Shown one piece after another: positions 40,053 to 41,291 of a stretch of DNA of 41,291 nucleotides; the first letter of the stretch is position 1; each line of letters begins with the position of its first letter. The DNA is taken from positions 1 to 41,291 of the forward strand of contig CAYUIZ010000013.1 in NCBI GenBank assembly GCA_964444885.1, written 5' to 3'. Position numbers and translations under genes: made by a program. The notes below the pieces were generated by a model. The model saw nothing but the letters and a program-made list of their open reading frames with translations, was not told where the DNA came from and did no database searches. The DNA is from CAYRGQ01 sp964444885 (GTDB lineage Bacteria; Bacteroidota; Bacteroidia; Sphingobacteriales; Sphingobacteriaceae).

Positions 40053-40224
40053 TTAGTCGTCCGCGCGAGCGCACGCAAGTGCCCCCAGCGCAATGAGGCT
40101 GCCGGGGATGGATAAGGCTACCCACGCCGGTGGCGAATCCAAATAGAGCCAAGCTTATGCGGCCAATAAGATCACGACGGCGATGTACCCCAGATAGGGC
40201 TGTCGTAGGTTTTTCCTTTATCAT
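40053..40224 (-). pseudogene. Decayed small membrane-protein gene
   Basis: Read on the minus strand, two adjacent frames together give a recognisable membrane protein: an ATG at 40222-40224 (MIKEK), then in a shifted frame RQPYLGYIAVVILLAA, an in-frame TAA at 40155-40157, then AWLYLDSPPAWVALSIPGSLIALGALACA and a final TAA at 40053. So a frameshift and a premature stop have broken a two-helix protein of about 55 residues. I cannot name the family. Confidence 0.45.
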
Positions 40225-40365
40225 GATAAATCAGTTTGATATTAAATGGACGTCAAAAATAGGTGCGTGGGTGACGAGTACGAGCAGGAAAAACGAAACC
40301 TTTCCGTAGGATTTAAAATAAAGTCACTGATAATCAGTGTTGGAACAAATTAATTGTTCGCAGTA

Positions 40366-40396
40366 TTTGTTTATTCACAAATCCTTTCTACTTTTG
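40366..40396 (+). promoter_or_regulatory. rRNA operon promoter P1
   Basis: TTTG (40366-40369), exactly 19 nt, TACTTTTG (40389-40396), a consensus Bacteroidetes promoter. A hairpin CCGCTC/GAGCGG (40401-40418) with a T-rich tail follows at once. Confidence 0.75.
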
Positions 40397-40492
40397 CACC
40401 CCGCTCAGGGTTGAGCGGTTGTTCTTTTTCGGTTTGGGGTTTGTTTGATTGTGCGGTATTTTTAGGTACCGGGAATAAATTTCAAAATAAAT

Positions 40493-40522
40493 TTGCGGGT
40501 TCGGAAATAGTCCTTACCTTTG
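40493..40522 (+). promoter_or_regulatory. rRNA operon promoter P2
   Basis: TTTG (40493-40496), 18 nt, TACCTTTG (40515-40522). The leader to the 16S start would be about 320 nt. Two promoters in tandem are usual for rRNA operons. Confidence 0.75.
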
Positions 40523-40848
40523 CAGTCCCAAACGAAAGGGGGTTCTGCCGGCGCGATGCCTGCGGGAGGTTGAAAAAAGAGATTCGGACGCTGAGGCGGG
40601 CAGGAAATTGCCCGGATGAGGCGGGGAAGATAAATGGGCCAGGCGCGATGCCGGTCCGATTAAGTTCTTACAAAAGGAAAGATTATCATGTAGCGTAACG
40701 AGAAGTCCGCTGCCGTGGCCCCTTGGGGTCCTTGGCGCAAGGCGGACGGATACGATTCGGGGGCACACGGACATAATACAATTTAAGATTGGTTCGGGGT
40801 GCCTCAAACTGAGGAACCCGGGCCTAGGGTCTTAAGCGATTCATTTTT

Positions 40849-41291
<443 letters not shown>

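Larger units (their letters stand above)
40225..40848 (+). other. Upstream region and leader of the rRNA operon
   Basis: About 620 bases without a protein gene. It contains the two tandem promoters, the hairpin after P1 and, from about 40530 to 40848, the non-coding leader. The leader includes a CCCCTTGGGG stem (40719-40728) and the sequence that pairs around the 16S 5' end for RNase III processing. A 114-codon frame from 40354 spans the promoters and is not credible. Confidence 0.6.

Noticed and set aside
40354..40698. A 114-codon plus-strand ORF before 16S
   Set aside because: It spans both rRNA promoters and the leader and has no protein-like features.

Overview
The window comes from a moderately GC-rich Bacteroidetes, most likely family Sphingobacteriaceae (a Parapedobacter-like genus is my best guess from the 16S start; the family is much surer than the genus). 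Four things support this. Many promoters have the Bacteroidetes form (TTTG or TTG, about 19 bases, then TAnnTTTG). The gene content is Bacteroidetes-typical: a SecA of about 1,100 residues, hemD next to a DUF4271 protein, a SusC-style TonB receptor with a carboxypeptidase-regulatory domain, FKBP lipoproteins and a Bacteroidetes UxuB/UxuA/UxaC set. Ribosome-binding sites are weak. The last 440 bases are the 5' end of a 16S rRNA gene.

Layout. 1-1.5 kb: start of an arginine biosynthesis operon on the minus strand (a GNAT acyltransferase, then argG, cut by the window edge). 1.7-4.3 kb: a small membrane protein, then the core fatty-acid block acpP-fabF-rnc on the minus strand. 4.6-12.8 kb: the most interesting region, a tightly coupled ten-gene plus-strand operon. 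It encodes a small conserved protein, a BtrH-type cysteine acyltransferase, an ABC-2 exporter (ATPase and permease), a hot-dog thioesterase, a ketosynthase, a truncated ketosynthase-like protein, a dedicated acyl carrier protein, a second complete ketosynthase and a chain-length-factor-like ketosynthase without the catalytic cysteine. Most junctions are ATGA overlaps. This looks like an uncharacterised type II polyketide/aryl-polyene-related assembly line whose product is released by amide-type transfer and exported. It carries no ketoreductase, dehydratase or starter-activating enzyme, so it probably borrows from the neighbouring fatty-acid machinery. The operon ends in a scaffold gap of 100 Ns whose two flanks are the same 55-mer, a mark of unmerged contig ends.

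13.0-13.2 kb: a small non-autonomous transposon (MITE) with 18-bp inverted ends and an 11-bp target duplication. 13.2-16 kb: ffh and an acyl-CoA dehydrogenase. 15.9-22.1 kb, minus strand: a GNAT, a degenerate thiamine-pyrophosphokinase-like protein, an M20 amidohydrolase, a SPOR-domain protein and secA. 22.5-26 kb: a hexuronate operon (SDR fructuronate reductase, uxuA, uxaC) turning glucuronate into 2-keto-3-deoxygluconate. 26-27.7 kb: two FKBP lipoproteins. 27.8-31.2 kb: a His-rich exported small protein, a TonB receptor with a CxxC in its plug, and a thioredoxin-like protein, perhaps a metal-handling locus. 31.2-33 kb: hemD and DUF4271.

33.1-35.5 kb: a PepSY-like lipoprotein, a TPR protein and a candidate 190-nt non-coding RNA bounded by its own promoter and terminator. 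35.5-37.8 kb, minus strand: a Crp-family regulator followed by PhnB-like, VOC, SRPBCC and DUF1801 genes; the DUF1801 gene has ATA where its start codon should be. 38-40 kb: a GH16 glucanase lipoprotein and an FG-GAP repeat protein. 40-41.3 kb: a decayed membrane-protein gene, two tandem rRNA promoters, the rRNA leader and the 16S gene.
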